A stretch of 13,340 nucleotides of DNA. It comes from Clostridia bacterium. GTDB lineage: Bacteria; Bacillota_E; SLMV01; PUMD01. The stretch is from positions 1 to 13,340 of the forward strand of contig PWUB01000033.1 of assembly GCA_003563755.1 (NCBI GenBank), given 5' to 3'. Below the pieces are notes generated by a model. The model did not search any database. It had not been told where the DNA came from and worked only from the letters and a program-made list of their open reading frames with translations. Numbering within the stretch: the stretch's first letter is position 1; every line of letters begins with the position of its first letter. Of this stretch, positions 1-6,341 are shown in pieces. A program made the position numbers and the translations under genes.

Positions 1-50
1 ATGATCAGCGCCGCCGCAACAATGACCCATGTCCTCGGTGGGTAAGCCAT
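1..50 (-). CDS. N-terminus of a membrane protein, cut by the window edge
   Basis: Only the first 16 codons lie in the window. Read leftward from the ATG at 50-48 they give MAYPPRTWVIVAAALI, a short basic segment followed by a hydrophobic stretch. This is typical of the first membrane helix of an inner-membrane protein. The start is supported by a GAGAGGGG ribosome binding site about eight bases upstream and by an AT-rich TATATT box at 72-77 that could be a -10 element. The frame is open to the window edge. The family cannot be named from so few residues; a transporter is only a guess. Confidence 0.6.
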   Translation of the reverse strand, partial: MAYPPRTWVIVAAALI

Positions 51-71
51 CAGACACACCCCTCTCAGCTT

Positions 72-100
72 AATATATAGTTCACTTGTCAGTCTTGACA
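72..100 (-). promoter_or_regulatory. Candidate promoter/operator of the leftward gene
   Basis: A perfect inverted repeat, TGTCA-N4-TGACA (87-100), lies just upstream of a leftward -10-like TATATT (72-77), covering the place where the -35 box should be. The -35 itself is poor. This layout is typical of a repressor- or activator-controlled promoter, but no regulator gene is visible in the window to pair it with. Confidence 0.4.
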
Positions 101-399
101 TACAATTTTATGCGAACTTCTCCGCATCATTCTTCGACAAACATCATTCTCGGAGGTTAACTTCACAACTGGTGTAGGTGGCCCATCAGGGTACAGGGGT
201 ACGACGATCCATCAAGGACAGAGAGAAGGCAAACGCTCTCCTCAAGGGAAGGAGCAGCTCCGATCGTCCTGCATATACTCTGGGAGCGGGCAACACAAGG
301 GAGGCACAGAGGATTGTCGAGGGTAGTTGGATCATCCCGAAGACGCCTCCTTGAGCCCGGTTCCCCACCGCTCGAGTTCAGTCAAGCTCATGTCGCCGG

Positions 400-423
400 G
401 GTGAGTTCATCACTCACCTTTTT
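400..423 (+). terminator. Intrinsic terminator, rightward
   Basis: A perfect 7-bp stem GGTGAGT (400-406) / ACTCACC (412-418) with a 5-base loop is followed directly by five T residues (419-423). It is oriented rightward, because the opposite strand has no T-run after the stem. It implies a rightward transcript in the first 400 bases, although no solid gene is seen there. Confidence 0.7.
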
Positions 424-483
424 CAGGTCACCCAACGTTCTTACGTAGCATCAAGTGCCGTTGCTCTCGGCTTCCGTTTCAGC

Positions 484-528
484 GCACCCTCAGGGTGCAG
501 GTTCTGCCCCAGGGGCACGGTGCAGAAC
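484..528. repeat. Two adjacent perfect inverted repeats
   Basis: The first is GCACCCT-C-AGGGTGC (484-498). Two bases later GTTCTGC (501-507) pairs with GCAGAAC (522-528), and inside it TGCCCC-A-GGGGCA (505-517) is a second, mutually exclusive palindrome. The cluster lies just ahead of the ferredoxin remnant. It could be a palindromic intergenic element or an RNA structure. No copy was noticed elsewhere in the window. Confidence 0.5.
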
Positions 529-574
529 GTCATGCACGGACCAGGCCGGAGGCTGGAGATCAACGAGGACACTG

Positions 575-815
575 ACGTCGGGACAAAACGAAGATGTCGG
601 CACCGGCCGGGAATGCGGCGCCTGCGCCTGGGTCTGCCCCATGCAGCTGACATCATATCGTGATGCCGGGTCCTGAGCCCTGGAGCAACTGCATCAAGTG
701 TTCAGCCTTAAGGGCCTGCCCCCATGGACTGCTGGTCCTGGACCGGCCGGGCCGTCACGGGAAGAGGAGGAGCACCACGCGGCGCTCGGCAGTGACTGAA
801 CGGCCAGGATCATGA
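575..815 (+). pseudogene. Frameshifted 4Fe-4S ferredoxin-domain remnant
   Basis: Frame 2 encodes CGACAWVCP (614-640), a cysteine-rich 4Fe-4S half-motif, and runs to a stop at 674-676. The adjacent frame 3 then encodes NCIKC...CPHG (687-728), the matching second half, and runs to a stop at 813-815. Together they reproduce the paired C-x2-C-x3-CP motif, here with the spacing C-x2-C-x3-C-P then C-x2-C-x5-CP, seen in NapH/NosR-like membrane polyferredoxins. The two halves sit in different frames and no membrane-helix region precedes them, so this looks like a decayed fragment. A sequencing error at about 660-680 could explain the shift but not the missing N-terminal part. Confidence 0.6.
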
Positions 816-851
816 GCGGTGCATCGGCGGTGGCCGCCGACTCTGCCCCTC

Positions 852-893
852 TTACCATGCCGGGCTGCGTTGAGATACAATCTGACATGTCAG
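852..893 (+). promoter_or_regulatory. Promoter and palindromic operator ahead of the exporter
   Basis: TTACCA (852-857) and TACAAT (876-881), separated by 18 bases, make a fair sigma-A-type promoter. Immediately after the -10 box lies the perfect 12-bp palindrome CTGACATGTCAG (882-893), at the expected transcription start. An operator there would block initiation. This is consistent with a drug- or metabolite-responsive repressor controlling the exporter, but the regulator is not in the window. Confidence 0.45.
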
Positions 894-918
894 CAGGTCG
901 GGAAACGGAGAGTCCATC

Positions 919-2286
919 ATGAACACTGCGGGCCACATCCTACCGCACAGATGGAACGAGGGTGAAAAACAGCGGGCGGTGAGTATACTCCGCTTCCAGA
1001 TCCCCCTGGGGATCACCGCCGTTCTCATGGCCACGAGCTTCAGCATAATCAACGCTGCCCTCACCCGTACCGCTGCCCCCGAGACCGCCCTGGCGGCCTT
1101 CGCCCTGGGTTACACCGTCACCAACATGTTCGCGTCCCCGATCTGGGTCGCGCGCCAGATGCTGGTCGCCTTCAGCACCGACAGGGGGAGCATGAGAGCC
1201 GCGATCAGGACGACCGTGGTCCTGGCGGCCGCCGTGCTGGCGTGGCTGATGGTCCTGGCGTTCACACCCGTGGGCTACCTGGTCTTCGTGACCCTCGCCG
1301 GTGCCGGTGAATCCCTGTTCCCCTACATACTGTCCGTGGTGAGGATCTGCCTGGCCCTGCCGCTAGTCCACCTGGCGAGGGCCTGGTCACAGTCCATACT
1401 CATAAGCCGAAAGCGAACGACCCTGATGACCTGGGCCATGGTCTGCAGGATCCCGGTGATGCTTGTTCTCGCCGTTTACCTGCCGGGATCGGGCCTGGTG
1501 GAGGGCGCGGTGGTGGGGGCCGCGATATGGGTGGCAGGCATGGCGGTGGAATCGTTGTTGTGCGTGGGGTTCGCCCTGCCGCTGCGCGGGCAGATCCCTT
1601 CGAGCAACCCCGCCGGCGATTCGTCGGTATCCACGGAGCGTGACTGCGCCCGGTTCCTGTGGCCCCTGGTGGTACAGGCCCTGCTCTTGACCTTTTCCCT
1701 ACCCGTGGTCAACGCCGGACTCGCCCGGACCCTCCAACCCGAACGGAACCTGGCGATTTTCCAGGTGGCGTGGAGCCTGGCTTTCCTCTTCATCGCCTTC
1801 ATCCACATGAACCTCAGCCAGGCAGTCCTGGTACTGTTGGACGACAGGAAGTGGTGGCTGTCCCTCCGGCGCGTCGGCCTGTGGCTGGCCGCCCTCGATT
1901 CGGCCGCCCTGGCGCTGCTCGTGCTGAGCGGGTTGGGCGACTGGATCCTTCTGAACATTATAGGGGTGGAGGCGTCAATGCTGCCCACGGTGCGCCGGGT
2001 GCTTCTCCTGATGTCACCGGCTCCCTTCATCGGGGGCTACCTGGAGTTGAAGATGGGAGTCGCGCTGAGGTTCAGGAAGACCCTCCTCATAGGCATCGGA
2101 AAGGGCATAGATCTCACGGTCATGATGCTGGTGATCTTCGCCCTGTCGATGGTGTTGCCGGACCTGGGCGCCCACGCGGGCCCCATCGCCTTCACCCTCG
2201 GGCTGGTGGCTAACTACCTGTTCATGCAGAGGACGGTTCCGGAACCCTTCACGGGGGTGGCCGTATCTTCTGCCACCGACGGGTGA
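919..2286 (+). CDS. MATE/MOP-superfamily-like multidrug or lipid exporter
   Basis: A 455-residue polytopic membrane protein with roughly twelve hydrophobic helices. They fall into two six-helix halves split by a polar linker at about residues 227-245. The pseudo-twofold arrangement and length match the MOP flippase/MATE exporter superfamily, in which an ion gradient drives export of drugs, lipids or metabolites. The segment near residues 50-75 (an Asn-Ala-Ala-Leu-Thr-Arg element, then a Pro-Glu with a small-residue helix) resembles the first helices of MATE-like and ANKH-like proteins. The ATG is backed by GGAG eight bases upstream. The gene appears to be transcribed alone from the promoter at 852-881. 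The substrate cannot be read from sequence. A divergent member of another twelve-helix family is possible. Confidence 0.7.
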   Translation: MNTAGHILPHRWNEGEKQRAVSILRFQIPLGITAVLMATSFSIINAALTRTAAPETALAAFALGYTVTNMFASPIWVARQMLVAFSTDRGSMRAAIRTTVVLAAAVLAWLMVLAFTPVGYLVFVTLAGAGESLFPYILSVVRICLALPLVHLARAWSQSILISRKRTTLMTWAMVCRIPVMLVLAVYLPGSGLVEGAVVGAAIWVAGMAVESLLCVGFALPLRGQIPSSNPAGDSSVSTERDCARFLWPLVVQALLLTFSLPVVNAGLARTLQPERNLAIFQVAWSLAFLFIAFIHMNLSQAVLVLLDDRKWWLSLRRVGLWLAALDSAALALLVLSGLGDWILLNIIGVEASMLPTVRRVLLLMSPAPFIGGYLELKMGVALRFRKTLLIGIGKGIDLTVMMLVIFALSMVLPDLGAHAGPIAFTLGLVANYLFMQRTVPEPFTGVAVSSATDG

Positions 2287-2343
2287 CGGCAAGCCCGGCG
2301 CCATCGTTAAGAGGACCTGTATATTGTGAACTCGGCTGCTTCG

Positions 2344-2391
2344 AGACCTCGATGTCGGCTGGGGGGAACCCCCTGCCGTCTCTGTAGGTCT
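2344..2391 (+). promoter_or_regulatory. Nested hairpin in the leader of the repeat protein
   Basis: AGACCT (2344-2349) pairs with AGGTCT (2386-2391). Inside, CGGC-T-GGGGG (2356-2365) pairs with CCCCC-T-GCCG (2369-2378) around a GAA triloop, or around a GGAA GNRA tetraloop if one pair opens. It ends 10 bases before the ribosome binding site of the next gene. There is no T-run, so it is not an intrinsic terminator. It may affect mRNA stability or translation. Confidence 0.45.
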
Positions 2392-2415
2392 GTAGATGAG
2401 AGGAAGGTGATAGCC

Positions 2416-2892
2416 ATGACCGAAATAAGCGGGCGCGTGGGCGGAGGCCTCGGTGGGTTTTCGGTACGCTGCGATATGACGGAGGAGACCATCACCGGCC
2501 GGATCGGCGGTGCCCTGCGGGGCGGTGATCTTAACCTCGAGCTGACTGGCTCAGAGATCACCGGTCGGATCGGCGGGGGGGTCATCGGCCGCGACGTGGT
2601 TCTGCGCCGGGGACAGGACCGCATAGACGGTCGGCTGGGGGGCGCCGTGGACGGAAGGGACCTGTTCCTGGAGGGGACAGGGGACATCCAGGGGCGCGTC
2701 GGGGGCGATACCCTTGGGTTCAGCTGCGACCTGAGGTGGGCGGACGGTAGGTTGACGGGCCGCCTGGGGGGAGAGATGGTGGGACACAGTGTCGATATGA
2801 CGGGATCCGATCCCCTCCTCACCGCCCTGGTCGCCTGCCTGACCCACTACTACTACCAGGTCACGGCCCGACGCTCCCATCACGGACGTTGA
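2416..2892 (+). CDS. Small GRxGG-repeat protein, function unknown
   Basis: A 158-residue protein built almost entirely of six consecutive units of 22 residues (one of 21). Each unit begins I/L-x-GR-I/V/L-GG, has a Gly at about position 11 and then alternating hydrophobic residues (pattern GRDLFLEGTGD in unit 4). The short, Gly-turn, beta-strand periodicity suggests a beta-solenoid or beta-helix, comparable in logic to bactofilins or DUF4097-type adhesin-like repeats, though I recognise no named family. There is no signal peptide or membrane helix. A 24-residue tail with HYYY follows the repeats. The ATG at 2416 is chosen over an upstream GTG at 2326 because AGGAAGGTGA lies five bases before it and the upstream segment is low-quality and Arg/Cys-rich. 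Confidence 0.7.
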   Translation: MTEISGRVGGGLGGFSVRCDMTEETITGRIGGALRGGDLNLELTGSEITGRIGGGVIGRDVVLRRGQDRIDGRLGGAVDGRDLFLEGTGDIQGRVGGDTLGFSCDLRWADGRLTGRLGGEMVGHSVDMTGSDPLLTALVACLTHYYYQVTARRSHHGR

Positions 2893-2896
2893 TGAG

Positions 2897-2930
2897 CGGG
2901 CCCGGCCGTTGGCACCGGTGACCCGGCCCG
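2897..2930. repeat. GC-rich inverted repeat between two genes
   Basis: CGGGCC (2897-2902) pairs with GGCCCG (2925-2930), and the loop contains the 8-bp palindrome CACCGGTG (2913-2920). It lies between the stop of the repeat protein and the start of the acetyltransferase. No T-run follows, so read-through is expected. It could mark an RNA processing point. Confidence 0.35.
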
Positions 2931-2949
2931 GGTAAGGGAGGCAGGGGCG

Positions 2950-3447
2950 GTGGAAGGGATCACGGTAAGGTGTGCGCAGGCCGAGGAGTACTCGATGATA
3001 TCGGCACTGGTGGCCGCGGTGTTCGACGAGTTCGTCGCTTTCGCATACAGCGCCGCGGGCAGTGCGGAATTCAGTAGATTCATCGAGGTAGACAACATGC
3101 TCCGGCGCCGCACAGACGGCCTACTCCTGGTCGCGGAGCTAGATGGTGAGTTGATTGGGGCTATCGAGGCCCGTGATCGGGGACACATAACCCTGATGTT
3201 CGTCCACGGGAAATACCAAGAGCGGGGAGTCGGGCGGCTCCTGCTACGAGGGCTGATCGACAGGCTCGACACCGAGATACAATCAGTCACGGTGAATGCG
3301 GCACCGAACTCGGTGCCCGCCTACCGGAGGTTCGGCTTCGTAGCCGCCGGTGACGAACAGGAGAAAGACGGTATCAGGTACGTGCCGATGAAGGCCCGGA
3401 TCCCGGAGCTCCGGGAGAGTACCGGGGACCCCGGGGACGGATCCTGA
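2950..3447 (+). CDS. GNAT-family N-acetyltransferase
   Basis: A 165-residue protein with the GNAT fold signature. The acetyl-CoA pyrophosphate-binding loop QERGVG is at residues 90-95, preceded by the beta-4 strand ITLMFV. The NAAPNSVPAYRRFGF segment (116-130) is the typical N-x-x-S/A-x-x-x-Y-x-x-x-GF motif of the C-terminal half. The family transfers an acetyl group from acetyl-CoA to a small-molecule or protein amine; the acceptor is unknown here. The GTG start is supported by GGGAGG eight bases upstream. The gene lies 57 bases after the repeat protein and is probably cotranscribed with it. It converges on the ECF operon. Confidence 0.85.
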   Translation: MEGITVRCAQAEEYSMISALVAAVFDEFVAFAYSAAGSAEFSRFIEVDNMLRRRTDGLLLVAELDGELIGAIEARDRGHITLMFVHGKYQERGVGRLLLRGLIDRLDTEIQSVTVNAAPNSVPAYRRFGFVAAGDEQEKDGIRYVPMKARIPELRESTGDPGDGS

Positions 3448-3448
3448 G

Positions 3449-3471
3449 GAGACACCGAGGCCGCCGGTCTC
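3449..3471. terminator. Possible bidirectional terminator hairpin
   Basis: GAGAC plus CG (3449-3457, with a two-base bulge) pairs with CGGTCTC (3465-3471) in the 24-base gap between two convergent genes. The position fits a shared terminator, but neither side has a T-run, so this is weak. Confidence 0.3.
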
Positions 3472-4170
3472 TCACCAGCTTCCTACCACCTGCCTCACCC
3501 TACGGGGAATCGTGATCCGCCGCCGCTCCTGCATCCTGTCGAACTCGGCGAGCACTTCCTCCCTGACCACGTTCACCGGCTGATTCAGCCGGGAGGTGAG
3601 CACCCGGAACATCTCCTCCGCCGCTTCCATCTTCTCCGGGGTGTACGGGGGATCGTAGGTGAGGCTGAAGGCGCACAGCCTACCAAGGTCGGCGGTGATC
3701 CTGCCTGGGGCCACCGACTCCAGGTCAACCCGGAACACCGCATCCCGTCCCTCGTCGAGGATGAAGTTACGCAGGTTCATGTCCTCGAGGACCAGGCCAG
3801 GTTCCACCTCCTCCAGGGCACGGTACAGGTCAGCTAACGTGTCTCCCAGGAGCTTCACCGTGCGCCCGGGTTCATCATATATCACATCGAGTAAGAGTGG
3901 GCCCGGCAGGTATTCGAGCACGAGCACCGTTTCTCCACGATGATAGAGCCCGGGCACCGGGGCTTTCAGGTCGGACAGCCCGGACAGAAGATCCGCCTCC
4001 CTGGTGCAGTTTGCTTCACGGGCGAACACCTTCACCACGTACACCTGCTCGCGGCCGCAGGCGGAGGTGACCCGGATCTTTCTGACCTCGTTGCGCCGGC
4101 TGCGGAACCGCCCCAGCGTCTCCCACTTCCGGATCCCCCGCTCCCCGGCGAACTCAGCGGGCAGGGTCAT
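3472..4170 (-). CDS. APH/Bud32-like kinase, last gene of the ECF operon
   Basis: A 232-residue protein with a compact protein-kinase-like fold. The ATP-binding Lys is in VVKVF (K47) and a candidate alpha-C Glu is in CTREADLL (E58). The hinge is VLEYLPG (84-90). The catalytic loop is LEDMNLRNFIL (D130, N135) in place of HxDxxxxN, and VDLE (D149) stands where DFG would be. The catalytic Asp, Asn and metal-binding Asp are kept, so it may be active; the catalytic-loop His is lost. It overlaps the end of the MobB-like gene by 17 bases, so it is translationally coupled. Relatives phosphorylate small molecules (thiamine kinase ThiK, aminoglycosides) or proteins (Bud32). In this operon a small-molecule kinase acting on imported cofactor is my inference. 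Confidence 0.7.
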   Translation of the reverse strand: MTLPAEFAGERGIRKWETLGRFRSRRNEVRKIRVTSACGREQVYVVKVFAREANCTREADLLSGLSDLKAPVPGLYHRGETVLVLEYLPGPLLLDVIYDEPGRTVKLLGDTLADLYRALEEVEPGLVLEDMNLRNFILDEGRDAVFRVDLESVAPGRITADLGRLCAFSLTYDPPYTPEKMEAAEEMFRVLTSRLNQPVNVVREEVLAEFDRMQERRRITIPRRVRQVVGSW

Positions 4171-4912
4171 CGTAACCTATCCTGATCTGAAGCGGTGCCC
4201 CCGGTCGGTACCCGTCCAGTTCTCTCACCACTCCCTCGATGACGTTGGCCAGGACGTCCTGGACGAAGGGCACCATCTCGATCCTCTCATCACCGATGCT
4301 GAGCCGGACCCGCTCCCCGATACGGCAGTCCTCCCGCTCCCTCTCCCCCCTGAGGATGGCCGCCATCATCTCCTCGCAGGACAGCCCGCACCCATCGCAG
4401 CACTCCGCGGGCATGCTGGGAAGCATCTCGAACACCTTGTCCTCGATCAGGTCCACCAGGCTCCCCACATCCTCGATGCTGTCTATGGCGGGAAGGCCCC
4501 GGTATTCTGTGATCTCCTTCGATATCAACCCCGAAACCGCGAACCCCCCTCCGTCGAGCCGCTCCTCGATCTCGTCGACGCTGTGGGCGGTGATGATCTT
4601 CGGAAGGGGGAAGTCGTCCACTCCCTCCAGGACCACGAAGTCCTGGTCGTAAAACCGAAGTATCTCCCTTACCCCCAGCTTCCTCTTGAACAACACGTCC
4701 GTCTCGTACAGTCCCAGGGCCGTCACCAGCTCCGAGCCCGCCCGGTAGTGGCGGTCGGTGTTGGTACCCTCCTGGTCGATGGCGAACCCCTCGTAGTGGA
4801 TCTCCTTGACGGATCCCACGGAGTACCGCCTCCGCCTGAGTTCCCGGATTATGTTCTCTATGGTCGTGGTCTTTCCGGACCTGGTTATCCCCACGACGGT
4901 GAAGACTCTCAC
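4154..4912 (-). CDS. mobB: MobB-like P-loop protein with a cysteine-rich C-terminal domain
   Basis: A 252-residue protein. The N-terminal half is a MobB-type P-loop GTPase: Walker A GITRSGKT (8-15), a metal/nucleotide-binding stretch DQEGTNTDRHYRAGSE (46-61) and the LEGVDDFPLPKI segment (95-106). MobB assists attachment of GMP to molybdopterin to give the guanine dinucleotide cofactor. After about residue 165 there is an extra domain with Cys at 171, 172, 175, 179 and 196 (pattern CC-x2-CG-x2-C, then C), likely an iron-sulfur or zinc site, as I recall from MobB proteins of anaerobes. The GTG start has GGAGGTGA seven bases upstream. It lies 21 bases after EcfT and overlaps the kinase gene. The C-terminal domain role is unknown. 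Confidence 0.8.
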   Translation of the reverse strand: MRVFTVVGITRSGKTTTIENIIRELRRRRYSVGSVKEIHYEGFAIDQEGTNTDRHYRAGSELVTALGLYETDVLFKRKLGVREILRFYDQDFVVLEGVDDFPLPKIITAHSVDEIEERLDGGGFAVSGLISKEITEYRGLPAIDSIEDVGSLVDLIEDKVFEMLPSMPAECCDGCGLSCEEMMAAILRGEREREDCRIGERVRLSIGDERIEMVPFVQDVLANVIEGVVRELDGYRPGAPLQIRIGYDDPAR

Positions 4913-4933
4913 TGATTCCTCACCTCCACCCTT

Positions 4934-5686
4934 TCACCTAAGATTGGTCGTCCACCACATCACCGCACCGGCTACGAGGACGGAGACGGCCATGACCAGG
5001 TAGTCCCGGTAGTCCATCCGCAGGGTCCTGTAGGAGGTGCGCTCCCGGTAGGCGCGGAATCCCCTCATCTCCACCGCCACCGCCAGCTCCTGGGACTTGC
5101 CCAGCACGCTCCAGATCATGGGCATGAGCAGGTACGAGTAGACCCTGAACCGCTCCCTGATCGGAATCCTGTCCAGCTGCACGCCCCGCAGCTGCAGCGC
5201 GGTCAAGATGTCGACCGCCTCCTCCCGGAGAAGAGGGAGGAACCGGATCGCCACGGCCACCATGAAAGCGATCTCGTAGGGGACCCTCCACTGGGCCAGC
5301 CCCTGCACGAAGTCCCTGGGATTGGTGGTGGTCATGATGCCGGCGGAGACGACGATGATGAGGATTCTCATGATCACCGCGCCGGCCCGCTCAAGCCCCA
5401 CCGTGCTCACCAGGGAGATCCCGCCCACGGCCAGGATCTCCTGTCCTCCCGAGGTGAAAATGCTCTGGGCTAAGACCATGGCGAAGAAGATCCAGACGAA
5501 GGCGCGGAACCTCTTCAGCCCCTGTACGACGCTGCTTGCAAAGCAGAACGAGAGTATCACGGCCGTCAGCATCACCAGGGACATGAGCACCAGGTCCTGC
5601 AGGATCACGGCCAGGCTCGAGATACACAGGACCAGCACCAGCTTGGTCCTGGGATCCAGGGTGCGATCCCTATCAGCCTGAATCAC
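4934..5686 (-). CDS. ecfT: ECF transporter transmembrane coupling protein EcfT
   Basis: A 250-residue EcfT (CbiQ/YkoC-like) protein. It begins with the family's LDPRTKL element, has several N-terminal membrane helices, and carries two cytoplasmic coupling-helix motifs, LQLRGV and VEMRGFR. These contain the paired Arg-Gly elements that dock into the two ATPases. EcfT links the substrate-binding S component to ATP hydrolysis. The GTG at 5686 is preferred over the GTG at 5698 because a near-perfect GGAGGTGA lies eight bases before it, whereas the upstream GTG is part of that same site. It overlaps the upstream ATPase gene by 14 bases. A C-terminal membrane segment (LVMAVSVLVAGAVMWW) follows the coupling helices. 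Confidence 0.9.
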   Translation of the reverse strand: MIQADRDRTLDPRTKLVLVLCISSLAVILQDLVLMSLVMLTAVILSFCFASSVVQGLKRFRAFVWIFFAMVLAQSIFTSGGQEILAVGGISLVSTVGLERAGAVIMRILIIVVSAGIMTTTNPRDFVQGLAQWRVPYEIAFMVAVAIRFLPLLREEAVDILTALQLRGVQLDRIPIRERFRVYSYLLMPMIWSVLGKSQELAVAVEMRGFRAYRERTSYRTLRMDYRDYLVMAVSVLVAGAVMWWTTNLR

Positions 5687-6338
5687 GGACGATCTCACCT
5701 CCGACCAGCTCCACTACCCGGGACACGGCCTGGCCGAGGAACCTGCGGTCGTGGCTGATGACCAGCATACCGACACCGTCGTCGAGGAGCTCCCGCAGAA
5801 TGCCGAGGAGCTCCCCCTGCCTCTTCAGGTCGAGGGCCGTGGTGGGCTCATCCAGCACCAGGAATCGGGGCCGGTTCACGAGTACGGCCGCCAGGGCCAG
5901 CCGCTGCTTCTCCCCTCTACTGAGGAGAAAGGGGAAACGTTCCCGGAGCCCGGCGAGGTGAAAGCGGTCGAGCATCTCGTCGACTCGCCGCTGCACCTCG
6001 GGTTCCGGAGTGCCCTTCAGCTGCAGCACGAAAGACAGCTCCTCTTCGACGGTGGGGGCGAAGAGCTGGCGCTCCGGCTCCTGGAACAGGTATCCGACCT
6101 CCGCCCCGATCTCTCCCAGGGCCATGTTCCGGGTGTCCTGACCGGAGATCTGGACCCGGCCCGAGTCCGGCTTCAGGATCCCCGCCATGAGCTTGCCGAG
6201 GGTGGTCTTGCCGCTTGCATTCGGGCCGGTGATAGCGGTCATTCCAGCGTCAACTACGCGCAGGCTGACCCCGCTCAGGACTCTATCCCCCCGGTCATAG
6301 CTGTAGCTCACATCGATCATGTTCAGCAGTATTACCAC
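5673..6338 (-). CDS. ECF transporter ATPase (EcfA-type)
   Basis: A 221-residue ABC ATPase. Walker A is GPNASGKT (38-45) and the Q-loop is LFQEPERQLF, with the EcfA-type Gln-Leu-Phe-Ala. Walker B is FLVLDEPT and the switch His is in VISHD. The ABC signature is LSRGE rather than LSGGQ, a variant seen in some ABC proteins. It pairs with the neighbouring ATPase to form the heterodimer that powers substrate import through EcfT. The GTG start at 6338 lies three bases after the stop of the preceding ATPase. An internal ATG at 6320 is an alternative, and neither has a strong ribosome binding site, so translation probably depends on coupling. Confidence 0.88.
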   Translation of the reverse strand: MVILLNMIDVSYSYDRGDRVLSGVSLRVVDAGMTAITGPNASGKTTLGKLMAGILKPDSGRVQISGQDTRNMALGEIGAEVGYLFQEPERQLFAPTVEEELSFVLQLKGTPEPEVQRRVDEMLDRFHLAGLRERFPFLLSRGEKQRLALAAVLVNRPRFLVLDEPTTALDLKRQGELLGILRELLDDGVGMLVISHDRRFLGQAVSRVVELVGGEIVRDSG

Positions 6339-6341
6339 CCA

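Larger units (their letters stand above)
51..575. other. Gene-poor stretch with a weak small ORF
   Basis: No intact gene is convincing here. The best rightward candidate is a 58-codon ORF from GTG 178 to TGA 352-354, ending in ...EGSWIIPKTPP. It sits 45 bases before a clear rightward terminator, but it has no well-placed ribosome binding site and I do not recognise the product. Competing open frames exist in the second forward frame (to about 447) and on the reverse strand (186-368), so coding potential is ambiguous. The stretch may hold a decayed gene or an untranslated RNA ending at the terminator. Confidence 0.35.

Noticed and set aside
1..45. Rightward C-terminal fragment ending at TAA 43-45
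   Set aside because: The leftward reading gives a well-placed ribosome binding site, an ATG and a membrane-helix start, which explains the bases better.
95..106. TTGACA followed by TACAAT as a rightward promoter
   Set aside because: The two hexamers abut with no spacer, and no -10 box lies 16-18 bases downstream of the TTGACA.
1476..2213. Long open frames on both strands inside the exporter gene (184 codons each)
   Set aside because: Arg/Pro/Gly-rich shadow frames of high-GC coding DNA, with no ribosome binding site or family features.
4004..4915. 303-codon rightward frame opposite the MobB-like and kinase genes
   Set aside because: The opposite strand encodes clear conserved proteins; the frame is His/Pro/Leu-rich shadow.
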